Part shown: one piece after another, positions 16,776 through 26,097 of the stretch
How the letters are laid out: every line of letters starts with the position of its first letter
How positions within the stretch are numbered: the first letter of the stretch is position 1
Origin: HGM04593 sp045646965
Lineage (GTDB): Bacteria; Bacteroidota; Bacteroidia; Bacteroidales; Bacteroidaceae
Direction: 5' to 3'
Length of the DNA stretch: 64,000 nucleotides
Assembly (NCBI GenBank): GCA_045646965.1
Contig: JAZRLR010000008.1
Location: forward strand, 20,565-84,564
Position numbers and translations under genes: made by a program
The notes under the pieces: model-generated
Told to the model about the DNA's origin: nothing
Seen by the model: only the letters and a program-made list of their open reading frames with translations
The model's database searches: none

Positions 16776-17927
16776 TTATTTCAATGTCTCAACTATGCGG
16801 CCACAAGCTTTTCCGTCGCCGTAAGGGTTCACGGCGTGGCTCATTGTGTTGTAGTGCTCGCTGTCGTCGAGAAGCATTGACACTTCGTTCACAATCTTGT
16901 CGTAGTTTGTGCCCACAAGTTTTACTGTGCCGGCTGCAAGAGCCTCGGGGCGCTCTGTGGTGTCGCGCATTACAAGCACGGGCTTGCCAAGGCCGGGTGC
17001 CTCCTCCTGTATACCGCCGCTATCGGTGAGCACGATGGTGCTCTGTGACATAAGGTATACAAACTCGAGATACTCGAGAGGCTCAATGAAGAACATATTG
17101 CCAAGGTTGTTGAGGTCTTCGCCGAATACCTCGTGTATGGGCTTGCGCACATTGGGGTTGAGGTGCATAGGATATACGAAATCCACGTCGGGATATTTCT
17201 GTGTGAGGTCGCGTATTGCGGTACACATATTTATAAATCCGTCACCGAAATTCTCGCGGCGGTGTCCTGTGATGAGGACAAGTTTCTTGCCACCTGCAAG
17301 ACGCTCTACGTCGTAGCCGTTCTTGGCAAGGATACCCTTGAGGCTCTCGTTGAGTGAACTGTCGTCTTTAATCTTGTTTACAACGATGTGCAATGCGTCG
17401 ATAACAGTGTTGCCTGTTACGATGATATCTTTCTCCTCAACAGCCTCTCGCAAGAGATTCTCACGACTCAGTGCGGTGGGGGCGAAATGATAGGTTGCGA
17501 TGCGACCTGTTATCTGACGGTTCATTTCCTCGGGCCAGGGGCTGTATATGTTGTGTGTGCGCAAACCTGCCTCAATGTGTCCCACGGGAATCTGCTGATA
17601 GAAGGCTGCAAGGGCTGCGGCTGTGCTTGTGGTGGTGTCGCCGTGTACAAGTACAACCGAGGGTTGCACTTCCTTGAGAACGTCGCGCATACCCACGAGC
17701 ACGCGGGCTGTCACGTCGTAGAGGTCTTGTCCCTGCTTCATAATATTGAGGTCGTAATCGGGGGTTATCTCAAATATTTTGAGTACCTGGTCGAGCATCT
17801 CGCGGTGCTGTCCTGTTACGCACACTACAGTTTTGAACTCTTCAGAGTGTTTCTGGAACTCTTTTACCAGCGGGGCCATTTTGATGGCCTCGGGGCGTGT
17901 TCCAAATACAAGCATTACTGTTTTCAT
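16776..17927 (-). CDS. wecB: UDP-N-acetylglucosamine 2-epimerase (non-hydrolysing)
   Basis: 383 residues, the normal length of the family. It begins MKTVMLVFGTRPEAIKMAPL and contains GHRRENF and the TDSGGIQEEAPGLGKPVLV segment that binds the UDP moiety. It converts UDP-GlcNAc to UDP-ManNAc, a precursor for N-acetylmannosamine-type sugars in surface polysaccharide. It lies 48 bp downstream of the nucleotidyltransferase-kinase fusion on the same strand. A dehydrogenase for UDP-ManNAc is not evident; the neighbouring dehydrogenase looks like the UDP-glucose type. Confidence 0.93.
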   Translation of the reverse strand: MKTVMLVFGTRPEAIKMAPLVKEFQKHSEEFKTVVCVTGQHREMLDQVLKIFEITPDYDLNIMKQGQDLYDVTARVLVGMRDVLKEVQPSVVLVHGDTTTSTAAALAAFYQQIPVGHIEAGLRTHNIYSPWPEEMNRQITGRIATYHFAPTALSRENLLREAVEEKDIIVTGNTVIDALHIVVNKIKDDSSLNESLKGILAKNGYDVERLAGGKKLVLITGHRRENFGDGFINMCTAIRDLTQKYPDVDFVYPMHLNPNVRKPIHEVFGEDLNNLGNMFFIEPLEYLEFVYLMSQSTIVLTDSGGIQEEAPGLGKPVLVMRDTTERPEALAAGTVKLVGTNYDKIVNEVSMLLDDSEHYNTMSHAVNPYGDGKACGRIVETLK

Positions 17928-17975
17928 AACTTTGTTTATAATGATTGTTTCTATTTTATCTTGTTATTTCTCTTT

Positions 17976-19115
17976 TCAGTTTCGGCGTATTCTTATTTGC
18001 AAGGCGTCTTTAATGGGGGAGTCGTTGATTAGTACCAGGTATCCGCCACCGCCTGCACCTGTTATTTTTATGCCTTTTACTTTGTCGATGTATTCGTTTA
18101 TGGTCTCGAGAACGTAGTCGGGCGCCATATTGGGAAACATCGCTATCTGTGCTTTGAACGATTCTGTTGTGGCTTTGCCCCACGCCTCGATGTCTTTGTT
18201 GAGCAGGGCTTCCCAGCAGTCGCAGGCTGCCTTTGAGAGACGCTCGGCACCGGCTTTGTCTATCTTTGTGTCGGCAAGTACGTTGTAATTGCTTTTGCGG
18301 GGTGAGAGGGGTATGAGCCAGATGTTCTTCTCTATAAAACTCAAGATATCGTCGTCTTTCACGCTTTTTATTTCGCAAGGCCAGTATTTCTCACCCTTGT
18401 AGTTGAGACGATTGAGGCCGGGCATTACAAGCCCGATGGCGTCTTGTGAACCGCTGATATATTCCGAGCCGGGAGGGTTCTCAAAGCAGAAAAGCTCCTT
18501 GGCAAGCACTTCGCGGTCGCCCTTGGGGATGTCGATGTGCCACATTTCGATGGCTGCCTTGCGCGACGAGGTGCTCATTCCGCTACGGTTGTTGAAATCG
18601 TAGTCGGGTTCTATGTTTATTGTGAGCACTGGGCCCTCGGCAAATTTGTTTACATAGGGTTGGTCGAGCCAGCCTCCTGCAAGGTCTATGCGATAGGGGA
18701 TTTTGCACTCCTGACGCAGGGCTGTGGTAGAGCGGGTGGGGAGGCCTGCTTCGGGGACGCGGGTGCTCACCTTGAGCTCTATACCGTTCTCCTCGCAGAA
18801 GCGTTTCTTCTCGGGGGTGTAGCCGTCGGTGTTTACAAAGAAAATATCGGGTTTGAGAGCTTTTACATCCTCGGCAAAGTCCATAATCCCGCAACCTGAA
18901 TTGATGAACGCGTCTTTCACATAGCGGATTGCTTTTACCATATAGAGGCGCTCCTCCTGTGTGTTTATGGTCTTGCGGTTCTTGAGGTCCTGTATGGTGC
19001 TGTCGGAGCCAATGCCGACATAGAGGTCGCCGTGTTGCGATGCCTCCTTAAAGAACGCAACGTGACCCGAATGCAGCATATCATAACATCCTGATACAAA
19101 AACTTTTTTGCTCAT
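17976..19115 (-). CDS. Fusion of a nucleotidyltransferase (HxGH family) and a GHMP sugar kinase
   Basis: 379 residues from the ATG at 19115. Residues 1-135 are a Rossmann nucleotidyltransferase of the cytidylyltransferase/RfaE-C type, with VSGCYDMLHSGHVAF (HSGH at 15-18) and a second motif TRSTTALR near 128-135. Residues 136-379 are a GHMP kinase: YRIDLAGGWLDQP (141-153) at the start and GIKITGAGGGGYLVLI near the end; a central SGSQDAIGLVMPGLN occupies the place of the second motif. This suggests one protein that phosphorylates a sugar at C1 and activates it with a nucleotide. The order recalls Fkp, but its nucleotidyltransferase half is of an unrelated fold. The gene follows a FucP-like permease, so sugar salvage is plausible. 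The substrate is not known. Confidence 0.8.
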   Translation of the reverse strand: MSKKVFVSGCYDMLHSGHVAFFKEASQHGDLYVGIGSDSTIQDLKNRKTINTQEERLYMVKAIRYVKDAFINSGCGIMDFAEDVKALKPDIFFVNTDGYTPEKKRFCEENGIELKVSTRVPEAGLPTRSTTALRQECKIPYRIDLAGGWLDQPYVNKFAEGPVLTINIEPDYDFNNRSGMSTSSRKAAIEMWHIDIPKGDREVLAKELFCFENPPGSEYISGSQDAIGLVMPGLNRLNYKGEKYWPCEIKSVKDDDILSFIEKNIWLIPLSPRKSNYNVLADTKIDKAGAERLSKAACDCWEALLNKDIEAWGKATTESFKAQIAMFPNMAPDYVLETINEYIDKVKGIKITGAGGGGYLVLINDSPIKDALQIRIRRN

Positions 19116-19184
19116 ACAGAGTGCTTGTTTGTTTTGGTTATATGTTTTGTGTTTTGCGCCTGCGCACAAAAAATCAAGCTTTTA

Positions 19185-19192
19185 CAAAGATA
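19185..19192 (-). promoter_or_regulatory. -7 box TATCTTTG before the nucleotidyltransferase-kinase gene
   Basis: The minus strand reads TATCTTTG about 70 bp before the start at 19115. It could give an internal promoter for the lower half of the polysaccharide cluster. No -33 element is evident. Confidence 0.45.
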
Positions 19193-19243
19193 ATCAATTA
19201 TTTTGATAGTTATTTGTTTTCGTAAAATAAATTTTGCGTTTGT

Positions 19244-20551
19244 TTAAAATCTTTTGCTTGTGCGGTAACTATACACGCTTATCACGGCAAAGCAAATAAG
19301 TGGCAGAATGAACGATATTTGCGTAGCGGGTATGCCCCAAATAGTTCCGCGGTCTATCATAGCGGCCTGCAGCGGCGGTAGCACAGAACCTCCGAGAATT
19401 GCCATAATGAGGCCTGCCGCTCCAAATTTTGCATCCTCACCCAGCCCTCGCAGCGCAATTCCGTAGATTGTGGGGAACATAAGCGACATACAGGCCGATG
19501 TGCCCACAAGGCAATAGATGCCATAGATGTTCTGTAGCAGCACGACACCGGCTGTGAGCAGGCAACCACCTGCGGCAAGTATGGTGAGCAGCAGTGTGGG
19601 CTTGATGAAACGCAGCAGGAAGGTGCATATAAAGCGGCTACAGCAGAATATTACCATTGCAATGATATTGTATTGCTGTGAGAGCACTTCGGCGGCTCTT
19701 TCGTCTATACCTTCGAGCATAAAAATGCGTGTGCCGTACTGTATGATAAATGTCCAGCACATTGTCTGTGCTCCCACATAGAAGAACTGCGCTATAACTC
19801 CCTCGCGGTAGTTCTTTATCCCTGCGAGCCTTTTGAACGTGGGTATGAGGTTTATGTCGGTGTCTTTGTCGCCGTTCTTTGGCATACGGGTGAAAAGTAT
19901 GAGCAGGAAGATAGCTGCAATCACTATGCCTATGGCGAGGTAGGGGGCTGTGAGTATCTCGAGGTCGGCCTGTTTTATTGCCTCAAACTCGGCATCGCCA
20001 AGTGCGGCTCTGTCGCTGGTGCTCATAGGGTTGAGCCTTGCCTGTATGAAGTTCATAGCAACGTACATACCAAGGAGAGAGCCTATGGGGTTGAAGGCCT
20101 GCGCGAGGTTAAGACGTTGTGTGGCGGTCTCTTCGCTACCCATTGAAAGGATGTAAGGGTTGGCGCTTGTCTCGAGGAACGAGAGGCCGCAGGTGAGAAT
20201 GAAATAGGCCATTAGGAATGGGAAGTACTCGCCTGTTATCTTTGCGGGAAGAAAAAGCATTGCGCCTATGGCATAAAGGGCAAGCCCGAGCAGTATGCCT
20301 GCTTTGTAGGAGTATTTTCTTATGAAGATTGCGGCGGGCAGTGCCATTACAAAATATCCTGCGTAAAATGCCACCTGCACCAGAGTGCCTTGTGTCACGT
20401 TCATACGGAAGATTTTGGAGAAGGCCTTTACCATAGGGTGGGTTATGTCGTTGGCAAAGCCCCACAGCGCAAAGCACAATGTTGTGAGAATGAATGGCAA
20501 GAGAAAGCTTGCTCCTTCTTTTGTGATGATTGAATTGCTTTTATTACTCAT
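19244..20551 (-). CDS. Sugar:H+ symporter of the FucP/GluP MFS family
   Basis: 435 residues with twelve hydrophobic helices. The opening FILTTLCFALWGFANDITHP is the hallmark of the fucose/glucose-galactose permease group of the major facilitator superfamily, with the FLETSANPYI motif near residue 128. It imports a monosaccharide through the inner membrane. Position between a glycosyltransferase and a sugar kinase-nucleotidyltransferase fusion suggests that imported sugar is activated and built into polysaccharide. Fucose, glucose/galactose or mannose cannot be separated by eye. Confidence 0.85.
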   Translation of the reverse strand: MSNKSNSIITKEGASFLLPFILTTLCFALWGFANDITHPMVKAFSKIFRMNVTQGTLVQVAFYAGYFVMALPAAIFIRKYSYKAGILLGLALYAIGAMLFLPAKITGEYFPFLMAYFILTCGLSFLETSANPYILSMGSEETATQRLNLAQAFNPIGSLLGMYVAMNFIQARLNPMSTSDRAALGDAEFEAIKQADLEILTAPYLAIGIVIAAIFLLILFTRMPKNGDKDTDINLIPTFKRLAGIKNYREGVIAQFFYVGAQTMCWTFIIQYGTRIFMLEGIDERAAEVLSQQYNIIAMVIFCCSRFICTFLLRFIKPTLLLTILAAGGCLLTAGVVLLQNIYGIYCLVGTSACMSLMFPTIYGIALRGLGEDAKFGAAGLIMAILGGSVLPPLQAAMIDRGTIWGIPATQISFILPLICFAVISVYSYRTSKRF

Positions 20552-20596
20552 TATATTTCTGTTGTTCGGTAAATGTTTTAAATTCCGATGCTATTT

Positions 20597-21727
20597 TTAT
20601 TTGCTTTTTAAAAGCGTTTTCAACAGCTGCATCTGGCTGTGGGTGTTCCATTCACTCTCAATTGTGTGGCGGGCTGCCCTGCGGCACTCTTCGCGTTGCG
20701 AAGGGGTGATGTTTGTCCAAAAGTCTATCTTCTTTGCAAGTTCTTTGACGTCGTCTTCTTTGAAGAAACTGCCTGTGATGCCGTCGGTAATTGCTTCAAA
20801 TTCGGGCATTTGGGTGGTGAAGTTGTCGTTGGTTATGACCGGTGTGCCGTATGTGAGCGAATGTATGGCTGTGAGCCCCACATTTCCAGGGGAGACGCAG
20901 GCTGCGGCGTTGTATAAGAGCCTCGAATTTTCCTCTTCGTTGTAGCAGGGGCCATAGAACCACACCTGTTTTTGCAGGCCGAGGCGCTCTGCATCTTTGG
21001 TAAGCTCGGCAGAGTCTACATCGGCGCCCACGAGTGCGAGATTTACGGTTTTCCTCTCTTTGCGCAGCTCGGCAAGTGCTTCTATGATGAGGTGTATCTT
21101 TTTTATCTTTTGTATGCGTCCTATGTATATGACGGTGGGGCTGTCGTTGCCGAAATGCTCGCTGTATATATTTCCGTGCGCAAGATTTTTGTAAATTTCA
21201 GTCTGTCGGTCGCTGTCGAGAGAGTTGTGTATCACGTGCAGCCTCTCTTTCTTGCAGCCTATCTCCTGCATAAAATGGCAGTTGCGACGGTTGTACATAA
21301 GGCAGCCCGTTGCGCTTGCATAGAAGAGTCTGTGGTAGAGACGGTCGAGAAATCCGCTGTGTGTCTTGTGAAGGCCGTGTGTCCATAGGTATGTTTTCTT
21401 TCCTGTCAGCGCTGCGTAGAACAGTATAATCCAGTTAATTATATACTTGGGATTTCCTGTGAGTATGTAGTGTGTGTATTCCTTGTTAAATATGCGCCTT
21501 GTGCTGCTGTGCCATATATGGCCCTTGAGAGGTGTTCTTTTTGCTTTTATATAGCCTTTGAACCCTTTGAGCTTGTGTGTGTCAAGCTCTTTTATCTTTT
21601 CAAAGGCTGTGTCGCCAAAGAAAAAATCGCACTCCAGTTCCCTGTCCATCTCGCTGTATATGGGCTCGCGATAGAACGAGGCGTAGTTGAAGACGCAGCA
21701 TATTTTTTCTCTTTTTTTCTCGGGCAT
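20597..21727 (-). CDS. Glycosyltransferase (GT4, group 1)
   Basis: 376 residues with the GT-B fold pattern: PTVIYIGRIQKIKKIHLIIE at the start of the donor-binding half, YNAAACVSPGNVGLTAIHSL, and TYGTPVITND before the conserved acidic position. It should transfer one sugar to the growing lipid-linked oligosaccharide in the cytoplasm. It lies 9 bp downstream of ugd and 45 bp upstream of the permease gene on the same strand. Confidence 0.85.
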   Translation of the reverse strand: MPEKKREKICCVFNYASFYREPIYSEMDRELECDFFFGDTAFEKIKELDTHKLKGFKGYIKAKRTPLKGHIWHSSTRRIFNKEYTHYILTGNPKYIINWIILFYAALTGKKTYLWTHGLHKTHSGFLDRLYHRLFYASATGCLMYNRRNCHFMQEIGCKKERLHVIHNSLDSDRQTEIYKNLAHGNIYSEHFGNDSPTVIYIGRIQKIKKIHLIIEALAELRKERKTVNLALVGADVDSAELTKDAERLGLQKQVWFYGPCYNEEENSRLLYNAAACVSPGNVGLTAIHSLTYGTPVITNDNFTTQMPEFEAITDGITGSFFKEDDVKELAKKIDFWTNITPSQREECRRAARHTIESEWNTHSQMQLLKTLLKSK

Positions 21728-21736
21728 AATATCTGT

Positions 21737-22975
21737 TTAGTCGCGTTGGAAAATGTCGCGGGTGTATACTTTCTCTCTCACATCGTCGAGGCAGTCGCTA
21801 TAGCGGTTTGCTATGATGGCCTGTGACTCTTTTTTAAACTTTTCGAGGTCGTTCACAATGCGGCTGCCAAAGAAGGTGTTGCCGTCCTCGAGCGTGGGCT
21901 CGTATATTATGACGTCGGCTCCTTTGGCTTTTATGCGTTTCATAACTCCCTGAATTGATGATTGGCGGAAGTTGTCGCTGTTTGTCTTCATTGTGAGGCG
22001 GTAGACACCTATGGTGCATTTCTTTTCGTTGCCGGCGTTGTACTCGCCTTTGTTGTAATAGTCGTAGTAGCCTGCCATTGAGAGCACGCGGTCGGCGATG
22101 AAGTCTTTGCGTGTGACGTTGCTCTCCACGATGGCGCGCACGAGGTTTTGCGGCACGTCGCGGTAGTTGGCGAGCAGCTGCTTTGTGTCCTTGGGCAGGC
22201 AGTAGCCGCCGTATCCGAAAGAGGGGTTATTGTAGTGTGTGCCTATACGGGGGTCGAGTCCCACGCCGTCGATTATGTCGCGTGTGTTAAGCCCTTTTAT
22301 CTCGGCATAGGTGTCGAGCTCGTTGAAGTAGCTCACTCGCAAGGCTAGGTAGGTGTTTGCAAAGAGTTTTACGGCCTCGGCTTCGGTGAGTCCCATAAAG
22401 AGTGTGTCGATGTCGGGCTTTTCGGCTCCCTGTTGCAGCAGCGCGGCAAATGTGTGGGCTGCCTCGGCGAGTTGTTTGTCGTCGGCGGGGTGTCCCACGA
22501 TTATGCGGCTGGGGTAGAGGTTGTCGTACAGTGCTTTGCTTTCGCGCAGGAACTCGGGCGAGAAGAGTATATTGGGGTTTCCGCTCTTCTTGCGTATGTT
22601 CTCGGTGAATCCCACGGGTATGGTGCTCTTGATTATCATTATGGCGCGGGGGTTCACTGCTGTCACCTTTTCGATGACGGCTTCCACGGCCGATGTGTCG
22701 AAGAAATTTTTGTTACTATCGTAGTTTGTGGGGGCTGCGATGACCACAAAGTCGGCCGTGGCGTATGCGTGGTCGGCGTTGAGTGTGGCGGTGAGGTCGA
22801 GCTCCTTCTCGGCAAAGAATTTCTCTATGTATTCGTCTTGTATGGGGGATATGCGCTTGTTTATCATATCTACCTTTTCGGGTATGATATCCACGGCGGT
22901 CACCTTGTTGTGGCGGGCGAGCAGTGTCGCGATGCTCAAGCCTACATATCCTGTTCCTGCTACTGCGATGTTCAT
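21737..22975 (-). CDS. ugd: UDP-glucose 6-dehydrogenase
   Basis: 412 residues, similar throughout to the short (about 388-residue) Gram-negative Ugd. It shows AGTGYVGLSIATLLA at the NAD site, FSPEFLRESKALYDNLYPSR in the middle, and GYGGYCLPKDTKQLL with the catalytic cysteine. It oxidises UDP-glucose to UDP-glucuronate with two NAD+. A ~20-residue insert relative to E. coli Ugd lies just after the FIADRVLS region. The product would supply an acidic sugar to the polysaccharide. It lies 18 bp downstream of the Wzc-type kinase gene, whose activity is known to regulate Ugd by phosphorylation in some bacteria. Confidence 0.93.
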   Translation of the reverse strand: MNIAVAGTGYVGLSIATLLARHNKVTAVDIIPEKVDMINKRISPIQDEYIEKFFAEKELDLTATLNADHAYATADFVVIAAPTNYDSNKNFFDTSAVEAVIEKVTAVNPRAIMIIKSTIPVGFTENIRKKSGNPNILFSPEFLRESKALYDNLYPSRIIVGHPADDKQLAEAAHTFAALLQQGAEKPDIDTLFMGLTEAEAVKLFANTYLALRVSYFNELDTYAEIKGLNTRDIIDGVGLDPRIGTHYNNPSFGYGGYCLPKDTKQLLANYRDVPQNLVRAIVESNVTRKDFIADRVLSMAGYYDYYNKGEYNAGNEKKCTIGVYRLTMKTNSDNFRQSSIQGVMKRIKAKGADVIIYEPTLEDGNTFFGSRIVNDLEKFKKESQAIIANRYSDCLDDVREKVYTRDIFQRD

Positions 22976-22993
22976 TTGTTCTTGTTTTTGGGG

Positions 22994-25381
22994 TTATTGA
23001 CCGTAGCTGTATGAGCGGCCGTTGTGATAGCCGTAACGGTAGCTGTATCGGTAACCATATTTGTGTCCGGCTGTGTCTACTCCATTGAGAATAACCGACA
23101 TATTTTTCAGTTTGTTCTCGCGGTACATATCTTCGAGGTCGGCAACCATCTCGCGCTCCATTATGCCGGCTCGTACAAGGAATATCGTGCGGTCGGCAAA
23201 TTTCTCTATGATATGGGTGTCGGCCACGATGTCTATGGGCGGGCAGTCGATGAGTATGAACTTGTATTCCTTTTGCAGTTTCTCCATAAGCTGTGCGAAG
23301 CGTTTGGTCTCGAGCAGCTCGGTGGGGTTGGGCGGCGTGGTTCCTGCGGCTATTATGTGCAGGGTGGGGTGATTCTTGTCGGTTAGTATAACCTCGTCGG
23401 CGTTGTTTGTGGTGCCTGCGAGGTAGGTGCTCAAGCCGTTGGCGGGTGAGTTTACATATTGCGAGAGCGACGCGTGGCGCATATCGCCGTCGATGAGTAT
23501 GACCTTCTCGCCTTTTATGGCAAGGCTTATGGCTGTGTTAAGTATGCAGAATGTCTTGCCGCTGCCTGGGTTGAACGATGTTACGGTGATTGTGTTGCAG
23601 CTTTTCTCGCGTGTTATGAACTCGATGTTTGTGCGCAGCACGCGGAATGCTTCGTTTATGATGTTGCGGTTGCCCTCTTCGACCACCACGGTTATGTCGT
23701 CGCTTTTCTTTTTCTTTTTTTTATCTTTTTTCTTCCCTTTTCGGTTGTATTGCGGTATCTCGCCGATAATGGGGGCTGTGAGTGACTCGAGGTCTTTGCG
23801 GCCGCGTATGCGGGTGTTGCTCAACTCACGCAGAATGACAAGCGCTGCGGGTATTGCAAGGCCGATTGCCAAAGCGAGCGTGTATATGCTCTTTTTTATG
23901 GGGGCTGTGGGTTTTACGCTGCCGGTGGGCGGTGTGATTACTCGTGTCTTGTAGGCTGTAAAGGCTTGTGAAAGACGGTTTTCCTCGCGCTTTTGCAGCA
24001 GGAAGAGGTAGAGGCTCTCTTTTACCGACTGCTCGCGCTCGGCCGATGCAAGATACTTTGTCTGCTCGGGGTTCTTCGATATCTTTTCGAGTGTCTCTTT
24101 GGTCTCTTTTTCGAGTGTGGCAATCTGTGTCTCTGTCTTCTTGACCATTGTTTTTGCGGCCGCAATGATTGCTTCGCGTTTGGCAAGCAGAGCCTCGTCG
24201 AGCTCTTTTATGACGGGGTTGTTTTTTCCGCTCTTTCTGAAGAGTTCGTCACGCTCTATGATGGATTTGTTGTAGGCGGCAATCTGGTTGTTTATCATAG
24301 AGCCGTTGAGGGTGACGCTCAACGGCAGTTCTTCGTTGGGGGCGTCGGCGGCTTGCAACTTCTTGAGTATGTCGCGCATTATGGCGAGGTTGTTGTTGAG
24401 CTTTTGCAACTCGTTGAGGTTGGTGCGGCTCTTTTGGGTGTTTATCGAGGAGGATGTAGATGTGGCGGGGAGCAGGTTGCGGCTTTTGTATGACGAAATG
24501 TCGCTGTCGATGTTCTCGAGTTCCTCGGTGATGTTCTCGAGGCGTTCTTCGATAAATGTATATGTGCCTTCGGCGGCTTTGTTTTTGTCTTTTATCCACA
24601 GCCCGTTGTACACGTCGATGATTGTGCTCAAAATGTCGTCGGCGCGCTCAACGGAGGTGTCAAATGCTTTTATTACAATGATTTCATCATCTCCGTTTTT
24701 AAGCCCGAATGATAAGCTGCCGCCTGTGATGGCTGCAGCGGTTTGCAGGCCTATCTGCTTGACTTTTATTCTCTCTGTAGTTGATTGCAGGCCGTTGCGG
24801 CGTACTATGATTTTGCCTAGAGGGCTCTCGGCGAGTGCAATTCCGTCGTTGAGAACTCCCTGTATGGGCTCGCACTCAATTTTGCCATCTTCTCCGCTAA
24901 TGTCGGTTATGGTAAATGCGCCCTGCGGCGTCACCTCTATGGTGAGCGAGGCGCGGCTGTTCTCGTCGAGGTCGTAGAATTCCACGGTCACGGGCAGGTT
25001 CTCGTCGTAGAGTGTCACGGGGTGGAATCTGCCCTCGCTCTCGTAACGCATCTTGAGGTTTAGTCTTCTTGCCACCTCGGTCATAACTTCAGGGGTGCGT
25101 AGGGTGTATATTTCGTTGTAGGCGTTTGTGGTAGAGCGTAAGCCGAGGTTTGCGAAGTTTGCCATATACTCGCCGAGCGAGGTGGAGTTGTCGCTCGACT
25201 TGACGAGGATTTCGCAGTATCGGGTGTAGGTGGGTTGTGTTGTCGCAATTTTGTATGTTGCAACGCCTGTCGCAATTAACAGCGAGATTACAAAGAGATA
25301 CCATCGCGAGGCGAGGGCGTAGAGTAACTCCGAAATGTTGAAAAATTCAGTATTTGCTTGTTGTCTGTTGTCGGCTTTCAT
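22994..25381 (-). CDS. Wzc-like polysaccharide co-polymerase and tyrosine autokinase
   Basis: 795 residues. An N-terminal Wzz domain has a membrane span near 28-48, a long periplasmic coiled coil (about 260-480) and a second span near 500-520. A Lys-rich linker (GKKKDKKKKKKSDD) leads to a BY-kinase domain with Walker A (SFNPGSGKTF), Walker A' (VILIDGDMRH) and Walker B (FILIDCPPID). The C-terminus is a tyrosine cluster (YRYSYRYGYHNGRSYSYGQ) for autophosphorylation. It controls chain length and export. It is the first gene of the minus-strand cluster. A Wza-type export gene is not found beside it. Confidence 0.93.
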   Translation of the reverse strand: MKADNRQQANTEFFNISELLYALASRWYLFVISLLIATGVATYKIATTQPTYTRYCEILVKSSDNSTSLGEYMANFANLGLRSTTNAYNEIYTLRTPEVMTEVARRLNLKMRYESEGRFHPVTLYDENLPVTVEFYDLDENSRASLTIEVTPQGAFTITDISGEDGKIECEPIQGVLNDGIALAESPLGKIIVRRNGLQSTTERIKVKQIGLQTAAAITGGSLSFGLKNGDDEIIVIKAFDTSVERADDILSTIIDVYNGLWIKDKNKAAEGTYTFIEERLENITEELENIDSDISSYKSRNLLPATSTSSSINTQKSRTNLNELQKLNNNLAIMRDILKKLQAADAPNEELPLSVTLNGSMINNQIAAYNKSIIERDELFRKSGKNNPVIKELDEALLAKREAIIAAAKTMVKKTETQIATLEKETKETLEKISKNPEQTKYLASAEREQSVKESLYLFLLQKREENRLSQAFTAYKTRVITPPTGSVKPTAPIKKSIYTLALAIGLAIPAALVILRELSNTRIRGRKDLESLTAPIIGEIPQYNRKGKKKDKKKKKKSDDITVVVEEGNRNIINEAFRVLRTNIEFITREKSCNTITVTSFNPGSGKTFCILNTAISLAIKGEKVILIDGDMRHASLSQYVNSPANGLSTYLAGTTNNADEVILTDKNHPTLHIIAAGTTPPNPTELLETKRFAQLMEKLQKEYKFILIDCPPIDIVADTHIIEKFADRTIFLVRAGIMEREMVADLEDMYRENKLKNMSVILNGVDTAGHKYGYRYSYRYGYHNGRSYSYGQ

Positions 25382-25800
25382 TGTTTTGTGCTATATTTTT
25401 GTGGCGGGGTGCCTTTGGTGCGTATCTTGCGATGCTGAAAGGTTTGCCTTAATCTTTGCAAAGATAGTGTATTTTTTTATTTCTTAATAATTTCCCTCTT
25501 ATATTTTTAGGGGCCCACGCTTTTGCAGTGTGGTTTGCTTGCTTTGGGGTGGTATCTTCTTTTTTGTGTGGTTCTTTTTGTTTCTTTTGTGTAAAATTAA
25601 ATTACTATTTTGTGCTGTCGTTTGTTTTTCTTTTCGGGGCACTGCTGCGCTTGTGTACTTTTTTCTTTGCAACTTTTTCTTTTCTTTATATATAAATAGG
25701 TAGTGCGTGGCGCATAGCCTTGCGAGAGTGTGTTTTGAGGGCGGTTTTGTGTAAAAAATAGATTTTTTTTTAAAAATGCAGCAAAAATAATCGCAATAAT
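25382..25800. other. Divergent intergenic region upstream of the polysaccharide cluster
   Basis: No gene is seen. On the minus strand TATCTTTG (25466-25459) is the probable -7 box for the wzc-led operon, about 78 bp before its start. The rest is T-rich on the plus strand with no recognisable RNA or invertible-promoter repeats. Confidence 0.5.
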
Positions 25801-25822
25801 GTTTGATTCTAATGTTTTTTTA

Positions 25823-25830
25823 TATCTTTG
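25823..25830 (+). promoter_or_regulatory. -7 box TATCTTTG of the histone H1-like gene
   Basis: TATCTTTG lies 31 bp before the ATG at 25861. TTTG at 25802-25805 is a possible -33 element at a slightly short spacing of 17 nt. Confidence 0.6.
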
Positions 25831-25860
25831 TGCATCATTAACCTTATAATTGAATATATT

Positions 25861-26037
25861 ATGAAAGAACTTGTTGAGAAAATCCAGGAGACTTATGCAG
25901 AATTTGTAGCTGACGCTGCTGCTCAAGCAGAGAAGGGTAACAAAGCTGCCGGAACACGCGCTCGTAAGGCTTCTTTGCAGATTGAGAAAATGATGAAAGA
26001 GTTCCGTAAGGCTTCTTTGGAATCTGCAAAAAACTAA
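25861..26037 (+). CDS. Histone H1-like DNA-binding protein
   Basis: 58 residues starting MKELVEKIQETYAEFV and containing GNKAAGTRARKASLQIEKMM. This is the short lysine/alanine-rich histone H1-like (Hc1-type) protein conserved in Bacteroidales, predicted to be helical and to bind DNA non-specifically as a nucleoid protein. The start at 25861 is chosen because it follows the -7 box at 25823 and matches the family start. Monocistronic, with its own terminator. Confidence 0.85.
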   Translation: MKELVEKIQETYAEFVADAAAQAEKGNKAAGTRARKASLQIEKMMKEFRKASLESAKN

Positions 26038-26061
26038 TCGAATAGTATCGTGTTACGTTTT

Positions 26062-26097
26062 AAATAAGGGCTGCACAGGGTGCGGTCTTTATTTTTT
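26062..26097 (+). terminator. Rho-independent terminator of the histone-like gene
   Basis: A 15-bp stem with G-T pairs (26062-26076 with 26080-26094), a 3-nt loop and a T-run to 26097. Confidence 0.85.
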
